Part shown: positions 10,001-21,551 of the stretch, one piece after another
Numbering within the stretch: position 1 is the stretch's first letter
Layout: every line of letters starts with the position of its first letter
NCBI GenBank assembly: GCA_030737875.1
Contig: CM060915.1
Span: forward strand, 900,976,177-901,040,176
Length of the DNA stretch: 64,000 nt
Direction: 5' to 3'
Source: Allium sativum
Lineage: Eukaryota > Streptophyta > Magnoliopsida > Asparagales > Amaryllidaceae
Position numbers and translations under genes: made by a program
Notes under the pieces: generated by a model
Databases searched by the model: none
What the model was told of the DNA's origin: nothing
The model's input: the letters and a program-made list of their open reading frames with translations, nothing else

Positions 10001-11506
10001 ATTGGAGAAGCACAGAGGGACGACCCACAGTTGGTTGAGTTGATAGAGAAGCTCATAAGGGGGGAGTCGTCCAGCCATTTGAGTAGGTACACCCTAGACG
10101 ATAAGGGGTGCTTGCGTAGAGACGGTAGACTTTGTGTACCGCAAGATGAAGGGTTGAGGAAGGTTATTCTTGATGATGCACACCGTTCTAGGATGACCAT
10201 TCATCCCGGTGGGGACAAGATGTACCAAGATATGAAGAGGGTTTTCTTCTGGGCCGGTATGAAGAAAGATGTGGCCGAATATGTAGCTCGATGCTTGGTA
10301 TGTTAACAGGTGAAAGCGGAGCAAAAGAAACCGGGTGGGTTGCTTCACCCATTGGAAGTTCCGCAATGGAAGTGGGATAGCGTCTCGATGGATTTTATTG
10401 ACGGGTTACCCAGATCGAGAAAGGGTAATACAGGAATTTGGGTGGTGGTAGACAGACTTACTAAGAGCGCCCATTTCATACCTGTGAAGAGCAAGAGGAC
10501 CGCTCCATGGCTAGCTTCAGTATATCTTCGAGAGATAGTTCGATTGCATTGGGTACCCTCTAGCATAGTGAGTGATCGAGATCCTATCTTCACTAGTGAG
10601 TTCTGGAGAAGTTTACAGGAAGCAGTGGGAACTCAATTGTGTTTGAGCACCGCATATCATCCTCAGACGGACGGCCAGACTGAGAGGGTGAACCGTGTCC
10701 TAGAAGACCTTTTGAGGCTTTGTATCTTAGATTTTGGAGGTACATGGGAAGAGCATCTTCCATTGGTGGAGTTCGCATATAATAACAGCTTTCAGTCCAG
10801 TATTGGTATGGCTCCTTTCGAAGCTCTCTATGGAAGGCCTTGTCGATCACCTACATGTTGGTGGGAATCTACGGATAAGATCTTGCTTGGGCCTGATATG
10901 GTTAGGGAGACTTCTGAGAAGATCGATTTGATTCGAAGAAGGATGAAAGCAGCGCAAGATAGGCAAAAATCTTATGCGGACAAGAGAAGGACGGATCTTG
11001 AGTTTGAGGTTGGGGATATGGTTTTTATTAAGGTATCTCCGTTGAGAAATGTTGTTCGCTTCGGATCCGTTGGGAAGTTAGCACCGAGGTTTGTTGGGCC
11101 GTTTCCTATCAAGGAAAGGATTGGACGGATGGCATATAGGGTGGAGTTGCCCGACAGACTTAGTGGTGTTCATGATGTATTCCATGTATCACATCTGAGG
11201 AAGTGCTTACATGAGACGGCAGAGGTGGTAGAGCCGAGCTTGCTTAGAGATGTAGAGGTAGAGCGTGATGCGACCATTAGACGAGCTCCTACTCGCATCC
11301 TTGGGTCAGAGACCAGGAAGTTAAGAAACAGAGAGGTTCAACTAGTCAAAGTGCAATGGGGAGAAGATGAGAGCAACGCAACTTGGGAGACGGAAGCGAA
11401 GATGCGTTCATTATACCCATTTCTTTTTGAGGGTATGTCTTTTATCGCTTGTCTAGTACTTATCTTATCTTTGGTATGTCCTCTCGTTAGTACCTTTGAC
11501 CTTTAG
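7076..11506 (+). pseudogene. Element 1 gag-pol polyprotein, two in-frame stops
   Basis: One continuous frame of 1477 codons, starting at the ATG 184 bases after the PBS. Order: gag domain (residues ~60-230); two CCHC zinc knuckles (from Cys262 and Cys283); aspartic protease DSGAS motif (Asp357); reverse transcriptase with catalytic Asp609 and FVDD (Asp673-Asp674); RNase H; integrase with HHCC finger and DDE core; C-terminal chromodomain-like segment in Tekay/Del style. TGA at 9596-9598 cuts the frame inside RNase H, and TAA at 10304-10306 cuts it right after the integrase zinc-finger CLVC. Everything downstream stays in the same frame with no indels. The breaks would stop RNase H and integrase from being made, so this copy probably moved with proteins supplied in trans, or gained the stops after insertion. 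Confidence 0.95.
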
Positions 11507-11993
11507 ATAGGGTAAACCTATGGTTGAAACATGTGTTTGAGACATGTTATGGTTGATGGATGCAAGTGGATGCAAGTGTTTGCTAGTGGTTGCTCGTGGA
11601 TGCATATACACACACTCTAGGCACTAGATCGGCTCAGTCACTTCATATTGCATATTGCATAAAATTGTGTGTAGGAAAATATTTATGGATGTATAATGGT
11701 TGTGTTATCACATGGATGATGCATTTTGGTGAATGATTGTGCACTCATGTAGATATTGTATGTGTCGATAGGGTTTTCTCGCATACATAATGGATGCATG
11801 GCACTATCATGGTTTGCATATGTTCATACATTAGATAGGGAACATATACACACACTGTTTGCATATGCTCATACATCATTAGAAACTGTTTAAGGACAAT
11901 GGATGCCCGTGGTTGATGATTTGAGTAGATGGTTGTTTGGATGGTAGGATATGCATTCTCCTTAGCTTAGAGATTTCGGGGACGAAATCCTTT
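11507..11993. other. Element 1 3' untranslated region
   Basis: Non-coding stretch between pol and the polypurine tract, with irregular GGATGCAAGTG and CATATGCTCATACAT repeats. Just before the tract is AGATTTCGGGGACGAAATCC. Similar TTTCG-GGA-GAAAT blocks precede the tracts of elements 2 and 3, so this is a shared family feature. Confidence 0.7.
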
Positions 11994-12006
11994 AAGGAGG
12001 GGAGAA
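11994..12006 (+). other. Polypurine tract of element 1
   Basis: AAGGAGGGGAGAA lies immediately 5' of the 3' LTR start. It is the plus-strand DNA primer site expected at this place. Confidence 0.92.
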
Positions 12007-15000
12007 TGTAACACCCCGAATTTTAGTTAATACTAAAATTCACTAATTACAGGATAAATAATCTCAGACGTGGGAATTGGGGGTAACGGGCTGCGTTATT
12101 GCGTTCGTCTCGGAAAAATACGCAAAATAGAGTCCGAGTTTTCGAAAATCGGAGTCCGTATGGCCCAGTTATGGCCCGATGAAGTTTGCAGAAAATTTAA
12201 AACTAAAAACAGAATTAAGAATTTAAAATTCAGATTTTAAATTGGACAAGTGGGGTCAGGCGGGAAAAATCCCGCCCTACCCATGTCGACAGGGCTGTCG
12301 ACAGGCCTGTCGACAGGGGGGTGTCGACTTGCCTGTCGACTTGCCTGTCGACAGGGTCGCGGCGTCCACTGAACCTGGGTGCACCAGGTTGCACCAGGTT
12401 GGGTTCTAGGCTGGCTTGGAGGGCTGGTTCTAGAGATTTCCTAAATCTAAGGGTCCTAATCTAATCTAGGGTTAATCTAAGGGCCTAAAACACTCACCTA
12501 ATCCTATAAATAAGACCCCAACCCTACCCTAATTCATTCATAATTAGGTCTTGTAGCTAAACTATGGCAAAATTAAATTTGAGCATGGCCTCCACTAGTT
12601 CATGAAGGAAGTTGCAAGCTAATCCCTCTCAAATCATTCTCTAATCATCACCATCTTCATAATTAGCAACTAATTCCTCTTCATAAGTTGGTTAATTTTG
12701 GGTTTGGTGAGTTTCTATCACTTTAACACCAATTGTTAAAGTAAGTAGATTGGGTGTAATGAGACTTATGGTCTTAAATGCGGATTAGTGAGTTTGAATC
12801 ATGTATAATGATATGTTACTCTATGTTGTTCTATGTTTATGCATATTTGATAAGTTGGTTTATGCATGCTTAATAAGTTGATTTATGCATGTTTAACAAG
12901 TTGGTATATGCATGCTTAACAAGTGGATTTATGCATATTTAATGAGTGGAATTATGCATGTTTAATAAAGTAAGTTATGCAAGATAAGTATATGTTTAAA
13001 TGCAAGTTTAAAGTGATATGCAAGTTATGCATGCTTATGCAAGTGTATGGATGCTTATGCAAGTCATGTATATGTTTAAATGCAAGATTTATGTGATATG
13101 CAAGTTATGCATGCTTATGCGAGTATATGAATGCTTATGCAAGATATGTATATGCTTAAATGACATGATATGCAAGTTATGCATGTTTATGCAAGTTATG
13201 TATGCTTATGCAAGTATGTGAATGTTTATGCAAGTATGTGAATGCTTATGCAAGTTATGTGTATGCCTAAATGCATGTTTAACATGTTATGCAAGTCATG
13301 AGAATGCTTATATGCAAGTTCAACATGTTATGCAAAATATGTGTATGATAATATGCAAGCTCATATGCAACATGTTATGCAAATCATGTGTATGATAATA
13401 TGCAAGTTTGGGTTAAATGTGGTTGGGTTAAAATGTGTTCATATATGCAAGTTGACATCCTCTTAACCCATGACAAAGTTATATGCTAAACCCATGATAT
13501 TTGTGATGGATCTTCCCCTTTTTATTATGTCATGAAATGAGAACGATTTACGTGGGGAACGATGGGGTTGGTAAATATGTTAATAAATGAATGATTGGGT
13601 ATGATTAAGCATACCATAAAAATAAATTACCATAAGTGGGAATTTACCTATTGAGTTAGGTCTACCCCATGGGAATTTACCTATTGAGTTAGGTCTACCC
13701 ATGTTATGGAAAACTTGATATTAATTAGGGATAATTAATATGGGGGTGATTAATTAGGTGTAATTAATCGACTAAGACACGAGGTTGGACTCATTTGTAG
13801 TGTAAAACTGCCCGGACCCGACCGGCTTAACCAGTTGCTACAAATGTCAGCCCAATGTGAGAGGTCATAGCCATGAATTAAATACGTGATTAAGGTAAAG
13901 ACACGAGGTTAGACTCTGTTATGACGTAAGACTGCCCGGACTCTACCGGCTTAACCAGGCGGTCATAACAGTCAGTCTAATGTGGGAGGTCTTTATGGGA
14001 GATCACGGTCTTAATTAATTAAGAAACACTTAACCATATTAGCATGTAGTGGGACATGAGTGGGTAAGTGGGTGCCTTGGGTGGCATGTGGAAATTTTGT
14101 GGTTGCCTTGGGTGGCATGTGGAATCTAGTGGGTTGCCTTGGGTGGCAATAGAAAATACGATTAAAATACTTAACCAAGTGGAAACATGTAATTAAACAT
14201 GATTAAAGGGTTAAGTGGGATACACTAGATATATGACAAGCTTAAGTGGGTAGCTTGTGGGGGCCCATTTCAACCAATATCCCAAACGTATCTTTGTGGG
14301 CTCGACCCATGTCGAGTGACGGGACACGCATATTGGGCTTGATTATAAGAGGCCAAACGGGTTAGCGGTGGCAACGCAAGTCCAACGGGTTTCATATGCG
14401 TGTGTGGGCCCGGGCTGGTAGATAAGCCGTTGTTGCATCGTGTAGATATAAAGCCGTGCACCGTTGATAGTATTGGGTTGCCACTTTAGGGGAGTGATAC
14501 ACCCCACTGTGGGACCAGCACGGGTATCTACGGTAGGGAGCCGATCGATGGGGAGTAGTGGGTACACCTAATAAAGATAGGGGCAGACGGCACCTATGTA
14601 GGAGTACATGAAACTACTGGGTAAGAATTACTGAGTACACCTAGTGGAGATAGGGGCAGACGGCACCTATGTAGTGGGCTAGGAGTACACGAAACTACTG
14701 GGGAAATTTTCTAAGTCCTTTGAGGGATCAACCTTTAAGTAGGAATGACTGGTGTGGTGCAGTTAGTAATTATCCTTGGGTGGGTAGATGCGTCCTGACG
14801 GTTATCTTAGTTTATCCTAAGTCTACCAAGCTGCTTAGTGTAGCCATTCATCCCCAGATATTACCGTAAATCAAGTTTATGTCTTCTCTGGTTACTTTAA
14901 TGATTGTATTGTTAAAGTTATAGGGCTCACTCAGACTTATGTCTGACCCCGTTGTTTTTATCTTTTTCCCAACCCTCAGGTCCTACGGTGGATCCTAGCG

Positions 15001-15337
15001 GTAGTAGAGCTTGATCGGATTGCTGTTCCAGTCTTTAGGAGCTTGGGTAGATGTAAAGCTCCAGTTATCCAGTTATCTTTTCTTTTGTTCTGGCTATTGT
15101 ATGAGAGAGTGGGATTATGTACTTCTTTACATTGATGGATATTGTACTTGACTTTTATCGTGGTTTTATGATGTAACCTGACATGTTTATTTCCGCTGTT
15201 ATGAGATGATATTTTAAATTTCAAGTACTATTTATATCTGTCTTGTTGTAATTTTTCTGTTCTATATTCACTAAAATACTCCACCGATGCTATAGCATTC
15301 CCATAGTGAGTGGCCATAGCGGGCGTGGGGTGTTACA
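12007..15337 (+). repeat. Element 1 3' LTR
   Basis: 3331 bases, near-identical to the 5' LTR (about a dozen substitutions and one inserted C near 13667, by eye). It carries all the same internal repeats, including hairpin modules at 13776-13866 and 13900-13991, and ends GGGGTGTTACA directly before the TGTCT duplication. Confidence 0.96.
13776..13991 (+). other. Hairpin modules A and B, 3' LTR copies
   Basis: These repeat modules A and B of the 5' LTR with the pairing bases unchanged. The few differences fall outside the stems, for example the base after the GAGAGGTC end of module A. They add no independent covariation because the LTRs are copies of one another. Confidence 0.75.
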
Positions 15338-15476
15338 TGTCTATAGTTAAATAAGTCTTCCTTTCCACGTAGTCTTCCTTGTCCGTTATAGTCACGTAAA
15401 TGATATCTTTGTCCACGATAAGGAGAAAGAAATCCAGGTATGTTTGGATATCCAGAATCAACAAGATAGAATTGTT
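15338..15476 (-). pseudogene. PIF/Harbinger transposase, middle part of the exon
   Basis: The minus strand encodes the DSGYPN-PGFL-PYRG-RYHL block and a following K-E-LFN-R stretch, which in PIF/Harbinger transposases immediately precedes the RHSS-RN-IERC block found at 3210-3543. The DSGYPN aspartate is the second DDE residue. The exon seems to begin at a splice acceptor near 15477 (minus-strand TTTGTAG). The next exon upstream could not be recognised. Confidence 0.85.
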
Positions 15477-18042
15477 CTACAAATAAATTATAAAAACCAT
15501 CATATGAAAGAATTGTACTTTTGAATAAGTTAATTATAAATATTTGTAAATTTGTTGAGTACGTACACCTGCACCTAATTCCAAGAACAGGGAACATGAA
15601 AAAATAGAATAAAATAAGCACTCAAATATAAATAAACACACTTGAACAAAAACAATAAGGGACCTCAATAGTTGATTTAGAATGCAAGGCATGATTCTTT
15701 CATTACTGAGATTCAAAAAAAAAAAAAAAAAAGAACAACATTTTAATATTTAGTAGTTAAAAGCATAATTTTGGTACTTCAAATGTCAGCATACCATTAT
15801 TGCATCTTACCACATTTCCCATTTTGATCTTTAATAAGATTAAGGACAACATGATAATGATGTCCAGTTCTGAAGTCGTCAATCTATATAGTGGAACTAA
15901 AATGCAGGTATCCCAAATGTTTCATCATGTCCAATTCTGAAGTCGTCAATCCATATGACATATGTTTGTATGTAAGAAAATATACATTGAAAAGTCATAT
16001 AGTAATTTAAATTTATGCAGATGATAGTTTGTAAATACAACCAATTCTTATGCTCTTGGTTTGAACTAACTGGGAGCGGTCACTTGCATGAACTATTTGA
16101 TACATCCACACATCTAACTAATATTGTTTCTAGTGGAAACATTTTCCACTAGACTCAACTTAGTGCATATATATCATTGCGTGATGTCCAATTATAGTAA
16201 GAATAAGGAAACAACAACGAGCAAACATCAATTAACACCGATGATAGTGTTAAGGTATTCAGTTTTCAAGTCAAATTATTTGAGATTCTAAAAGAAAGAA
16301 TGCAAACAAAAAGTTTGTGGTATTTATGAATACATGACCTTGTAACTGTGAGCGGTTAGAAGATATTCAATTCTGTTAGGAATACATCACTATCTGAAAT
16401 CTGTAATAACAATTTCATACAGTAAACAGTGATGAATGAGCTTATCAGGCAGATAAATAACCACGTACAAGTTTCAAAATGCTTGATGATGTAGTTAATA
16501 GTTGCACTGGTATAAGACTGGTGCATTTGGTAAACATCTTACTATATGTAGCTAAAACCATTTAAAAATCAGGCGTTTTGTTATTAGAATGACAGCAGAG
16601 TCTGGATAAAATTGAAATGATGGATATAACCATTATTCGGCAACTATCAATATAATCCATATGCCTATTGAATGGACAGAACCTGAGAAAAATTGCGCTT
16701 ACATATGAACTTCAGTAGCAACCAGTTCAGGGTCCTCTACAGCTCCTACAACCGTTTCACGCCCAACCCTGAATTGACAAACATGCCCTTACAAAGTTAA
16801 GATTGCTGTAACATACTTTGGATAATGTTGGAAATAGGTAAAAAGTTGAGGTAAACAAACAGATAAAATAATGTTATGTCCCAATCTTTAGTACTATAAG
16901 TTTGCTTCTCAATTAACCAAGAACATAAGAATTGGCCATGTTGAAATAGGTGCACTAATTATGCAAATTTATTAATGTAAGATTAAATACTGACAAGAGT
17001 AGAAATGCCTTTATTTGAGTCCTGTGCATCAAATAGTTGAAAAGGAGATAGGTAACAGAGAGGCTGCTAGACTTGCAGATTGTGGAGAAGAGTTAAAATG
17101 AGTGGTGCATGAAAATTAAACATGGACATCGTTGTTCAATCGCCATTGAATAATCATTTCCCATGGATATGCAACTAACACCAAATCGATGCACCAACCA
17201 AAATTCATTTACTTCTGTCAACTTAGAAGTTGGCATAAGTGTAGAAGTGAACTATTGTTGCTTCAGTAAATCTTAGCAACAAATGTAAGTGCTTATAACT
17301 AAACAATCATTTGTATATAATAACTAATACAATTTGCATTGCAAAATGGATTTATTTCAATATATCAAAATGGGTTTAGAACTGGAAAGGGGAAAAGGCC
17401 AGGCTGTCACCTATAACTACCTGCCTAAAGCTATGCATAACCAATCAAGATTACACTTGAACCCTCTAACCTATTATAGTTAGATGATAGAATCAACTTA
17501 AAATCCATTAATAACATACAGAGGTAATGGAAGTTAGTTGCAAAAATTGATCATGATGCAATCATTTTTAAAACAAAAAAATATATCACCAAATGTTTTA
17601 TAAATTATTAGCTGAACCAACAAGCCATTGTGGAGTTTGACCAAAAAAGGGAAAAAAAATATCTCAAACATTATTGTCGCAAAATACTGGAGGTGGTAAA
17701 CATTATTTTCCATGGTTTGCTGGCTGTCAGAAACCAAACGCACCTTAAGGGATATAATCATTGAATTATGGATTCCCATCCCTTACAATACTGCTACTCC
17801 TCAAAACCAAACACAACCTAGGGATTTACATCATAATTCAAAAATAGAAGCATTCGATCAAACTACAATATAATGAATCAAAGAATTTACCTTAAAACAG
17901 CACTAAATCAAAAGCTGTCCACAAAACCGAAACCCTAACCCGTACCAGAGGGAAGGAAAGCTGTGACAAATAGCAAAAAATTTGATGAATCTAGCAAAAT
18001 CGAATCAAACGAATTATAAACGAATTAAGAAATCAAGAATTT
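15477..18042. other. Harbinger interior without recognisable exons
   Basis: Expected to hold the transposase N-terminal exon(s) and the accessory MYB-like gene on the minus strand, but I see no matching motif. There is a run of 18 A near 15715, a ~30-base direct duplication (GAAGTCGTCAATC-type, near 15868 and 15930), and at 17733-17749 an internal copy of the AAACCAAACGCACC end followed by TTA. The region may be introns, a decayed N-terminus, or remains of another Harbinger-type MITE. Confidence 0.5.
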
Positions 18043-18110
18043 ACCTGACTTTCGTCGACGATAGGCAAATTCGAAAATCGGGAGAAACAGTTTTTTGCGG
18101 CCAGAGAACG
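18043..18110 (-). other. Possible first exon and splice donor of Harbinger transcript
   Basis: On the minus strand a CG-containing leader ends in GTCAG followed by GTAAATTC, a good plant donor (GT at 18044-18043). A telobox-like AAACCCTAA run is nearby in the presumed intron at 17931. It is placed where the transposase 5' UTR would be. Inference only. Confidence 0.3.
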
Positions 18111-18332
18111 AAAGGTAGGTTAGAACGTGTGTTTGTTTTGTTTTTGGATTTTGGGTTTTGAATTTTCAATTGGGCCTCAAAAGGCTGAAAACAAAATAAT
18201 TTTGTTTTGAGTTTTCTTCATTAGGCCCATTTTTAAAAATGATAATTTTTCAAAATGAGTTTTTCAAAACGGTAAAAGGAACGAGTTTTCATCGTTTTTC
18301 AAAACTGAAAACTGAAAATGATTTGAAAATGA

Positions 18333-18348
18333 GAAACCAAACGCACCC
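18333..18348. repeat. Harbinger right terminal inverted repeat
   Basis: GAAACCAAACGCACCC, reverse complement of the left end, followed by TTA at 18349-18351. Confidence 0.9.
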
Positions 18349-18351
18349 TTA

Positions 18352-18879
18352 TGTTCCACATTCTATTTATGAATGATTCTCTTCATTGTGTATCTATCTA
18401 TATTTATCAGTGCTTTTCTTTTCCGCTTCCTAACCAATAATTTGTTGCCCACGCTCCTCCTGAATTGATAACATTTTTTATTTTTTTCCCTACAACGCAG
18501 GTGACAATTAAAGCGTGTAATGAAACGAGGCTCTATTAAGGATCTCGGCCTACACTATTCAGTTTTCTATTGTCAGGTCAAAACTTTCATATTTAAATAA
18601 AATCGATTTATAAATACCCTGTGTTTGAGGACGGGTTGAATATGTACTTACAAACTGATCTACTAACTAAATAGATTTCATATGGGGTTGAAAAGTCAAA
18701 ATGAACAAGAAATAACTCATAAACTTGGAAAGGTCATTTAGAAGAGCAAAGAGACGACATTGAAGAATTATCAAGAGAGTCAAAGCAAAGTCGCAAGAAA
18801 AAAATAATTTTCTCCACTTAGGACCTTCTAAACCCCCTGATCATAAGTGCTACCTTAATCGATTATAATGAACTACTAT
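18352..18879. other. AT-rich spacer, nothing recognised
   Basis: Between the Harbinger end and the old LTR. No open frame of note, no terminal repeat and no simple repeat seen. Confidence 0.6.
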
Positions 18880-19794
18880 TGTAACATCCCGTATTTTCGA
18901 TAGTCAACTATTTAATTTAATTTATTGTTTTAAATATTTATTTGGAATTTTAAATGGATTTATAATATTCGTTAATAATTTGAATGTTTGATTTATAATT
19001 AATTATAAAACGAACTTGTAACATCACGGTAGTTCATAATATTACGTTTTGAACTTCAATTCAACACACATAATTCATTTTAAATCGGAGTTCTTTAAAA
19101 CAAGAATTGTCTGAATCTATTTGATTATAATTTCTAATGAAAGAGAAAATTGGAGATTTCAATTAGTTGTGTCCAATTCAAAATTTCAAAAAGTCATAAT
19201 GAAATCATTTATAAACTACTACATTTATTTATAAAATTTAACATGGATTTTTATATGATTTGTATATTGTTTAAATTGAAATTGTTAATGTTGAGTTATA
19301 ATTCCATGTTGATTTATTTATATATATAATTCCATTTGGTTATATTTGATAATAATAACTTACTAATATTTAAATATAATTGTGTTGGAGTTTATTTATT
19401 TTAATAATATTCTATCGATATTATTTAAGCCTTAAGAATAACCAATTTTCAAACGATCTCTGTTTTTGACAAAACGAATTATATTGGAATACATATAGCT
19501 AATTGTTGTGGAATTTCCAGTTTAAAACCAATCGGTGTTGTTTTGTGAGCGGGCGCTAATTAAATTGTGAACCAATAAATAAACTGAAAGTAAAATAACA
19601 TCATTGTGCAAACGAAGTCGGGTTTCAACCAAATGAGTTCCATTGTATTCGAAACGTAAGACATAGCGGTATGTCCATTTTCATCGTATTTGGAATTCGT
19701 GCATTTCAGTATGAGTATAGGACATGCAACGATAATCAGTAGCAGAATAAGAAAACCGTACCAAAACAAAATAATAAAAAAATCTTCCACTGTA
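18880..19794 (+). repeat. Decayed LTR of the element 2 family, 5' part
   Basis: Begins TGTAACATCCCGTATTTT. It follows element 2's LTR through recognisable blocks: a -TAACATCACGGTAGTTC- segment near 19020 (element 2 34650), TTTTAAATCGGA near 19080, and a CATTTTCATCGTATTTGGAATTCGTG-like end near 19680 (element 2 35290). Divergence is high. It is interrupted at its right by the MULE. Later LTR sequence is recognisable at about 28870-32385. Confidence 0.65.
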
Positions 19795-19961
19795 GGAAAA
19801 TTAATCAATTTAGGCTAGTTTACAGAAATTATAATACGTTTAGTCTTGTTTTGGAAATATTTTCAATTATGGACTTGTTTTGTTCGGGGAGAAAGCTGGA
19901 CGAATTTTGAAACCTCGACTATGGGTGAATTTTGAAACTTCACCTGTGTATTTGTACAATT

Positions 19962-19982
19962 TATAAATACCCCCCCCCCCCC
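19962..19982 (+). promoter_or_regulatory. TATA box followed by poly-C run
   Basis: TATAAATA at 19962-19969 is followed directly by 13 C. The first ATG of the GRF-finger pseudogene is 60 bases further on, so this is its likely promoter. Confidence 0.5.
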
Positions 19983-20042
19983 ACTCCTTCATAACTCTGA
20001 TCCATACTCAACTATATCTTCATTACTCTATTTCTCTTAACA

Positions 20043-20567
20043 ATGCCTTCAAGGCCTTCATCTATGGACTCCAATTTCGGCAACGTCGCCTTCTCCCTTC
20101 CAACATCTAGTGATCACAATGATATAGATTGAAATATAAACTATTAAGAACAAAGTTACGAGGACATTGCTCCTGAATACTCGAATCTTGACATACTCAC
20201 TCTTCAACTGGAACCGAATGAACATGCGGTTGTCCAACCAGTGAATGAACAGCTCGTTTATCAACTACAACAAGAACAAGAGGTTGAGCATGTACCAATT
20301 TTGCAATCCTCTACTGAACAAGAGGTTGGTTCTTACCCGATATGTTGCCACTGTTGATATAAGGCTGAAGTTGTTGTAAGAGTTGATGGCGATAACATTG
20401 GACGTCGAATACTACTTTGTCCTTTTCATCTTGAAGGTTGCAATTTTGCAGAATGGATTGACGAACCTCTATGTCCAAGGGGTAGGGCATATGTGAATGA
20501 GCTAGAAGAAGGAATTAGATGTCTCAGACAAGTCATAGAAAACTTGCAGTTTAACCATAACCACTAG
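20043..20567 (+). pseudogene. GRF-type zinc-finger protein, accessory gene of the MULE
   Basis: A single frame of 175 codons from ATG to TAG with three internal in-frame stops (codons about 30, 35 and 105). The C-terminal part reads as a GRF-type zinc finger: CCHC, then IGRR, a CPFHLEGCNFAEWIDE block and a short Leu-rich helical tail. GRF fingers bind nucleic acid in several DNA-processing proteins. The N-terminal half is Gln/Glu-rich and unrecognised. It lies between the left MULE end and the transposase with its own TATA box, so it looks like an accessory or captured gene. Whether it helped transposition is inference. Confidence 0.65.
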
Positions 20568-21344
20568 TGTTCCTATTATTTGTTATCATACTAGTATTTT
20601 GAATATTAGTGTTCCTATTATCTATTGTCGTAGTAGTATTGCGAATATTAGTTTGAATTATTGTTTTTGTGTTTGTATGATTGTAGGACTTGGAAGATGA
20701 GTATGTAGTATTGTATATTTGTTTTTGGCTAAGAATATGGGGTTGTTTATTTAATTTGTATGATTATATCGCTGCCCATCAGTCATCGTACGATGAATAA
20801 AGCTGGTCCGGAATAGTATATTATACCACACTGAATAAAGCTATTTCATATAGTACACCTTATCATAAAGATGAAATGAAAAATAACAGATTAAAGCTGC
20901 TTCAAATAGTAAACCATGTCATAAAGGTGATGTGTAAAAGTTGGTTGAGTGAAGAAGAGACCATGCTCTGCAAAAAAACATTTTAGACGATTGAAATTTG
21001 AAATGCACAGTCATTAACTAAAGCATTTTTAAATAGTACAAAATCACCATATTAAGTAAAGCTATGCCAAAGATGTTCCAAACAGTAAGAATTGACTACA
21101 CTCTACCACAAAACAGGTGACTTGACTCCACCATGACAAAGCCGATCCAAAATTGTCCAATTTGATAAAATTGGCCAAAGGAATCATTATTTTGAAACAA
21201 GGGACTTGACTTCACTATGCCAAAGCTGATCCAAAACTTGTCCATTGTGATAAATTTGGACAAGGGACAATGATATTACTTTATTTCGAAACAAAACATT
21301 GCCAAAGATGAATAAAGCTAGACAAAGGACAATGACACTACTGA
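20568..21344. other. MULE intergenic spacer
   Basis: No coding sequence seen. Loose repeats of ATGAATAAAGCTG and of GACAAAGCCGATCCAAAA-like words, perhaps subterminal or regulatory repeats. Confidence 0.5.
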
Positions 21345-21450
21345 GATGACTAAAGCTGAATTGAAAATGACATTTATGGAATGACTAAAGCTGACTTGAC
21401 AATGACATTTCTGAAATGATTAAAGGTGACTTGACAATGACATTTCTAAG
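21345..21450. repeat. Three tandem 35-base units upstream of MULE transposase
   Basis: Units of the form ATGACTAAAGCTGACTTG followed by ACAATGACATTTCTG, repeated three times with few changes. They end about 100 bases before the transposase ATG. Possibly promoter repeats. Confidence 0.75.
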
Positions 21451-21551
21451 ATGTTTTGCCTATTCATATCTCTTTAACACATTAATTCTCATTTCAGAAA
21501 CACTTATATACCTACTTCAAATACCTTCAGCACTAATTTACTCAATTAACA

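Larger units (their letters stand above)
3549..15337 (+). mobile_element. Element 1: Ty3/gypsy chromovirus, Tekay/Del-like, with 3.33-kb LTRs
   Basis: Complete 11.8-kb LTR retrotransposon. It has two near-identical LTRs starting TGTAACACCCCG and ending GGGGTGTTACA, an initiator-Met-type primer binding site, one gag-pol frame, a polypurine tract and a 5-bp target duplication. The LTRs differ by only about a dozen substitutions and one 1-base indel by eye (~0.3%), so insertion was recent. The polymerase order (protease, RT, RNase H, integrase, C-terminal chromodomain-like segment) and long LTRs point to the Tekay/Del clade. Two in-frame stops break the polyprotein. Confidence 0.95.
2413..18348 (-). 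mobile_element. PIF/Harbinger DNA transposon, split by a nested retrotransposon
   Basis: The left end begins GGGTGCGTTTGGTTTC and the right end is its exact reverse complement for 16 bases, each flanked by TTA (2410-2412 and 18349-18351). This is the PIF/Harbinger signature of a 3-bp TTA/TAA target duplication. Without the gypsy insertion (3549-15337 plus one target duplication) the element is about 4.1 kb, normal for an autonomous PIF-like transposon. The minus strand carries part of a Harbinger (DDE_Tnp_4) transposase. I could not find the N-terminal half with the first catalytic Asp, nor the MYB-like second protein, so it is probably dead. Confidence 0.88.
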
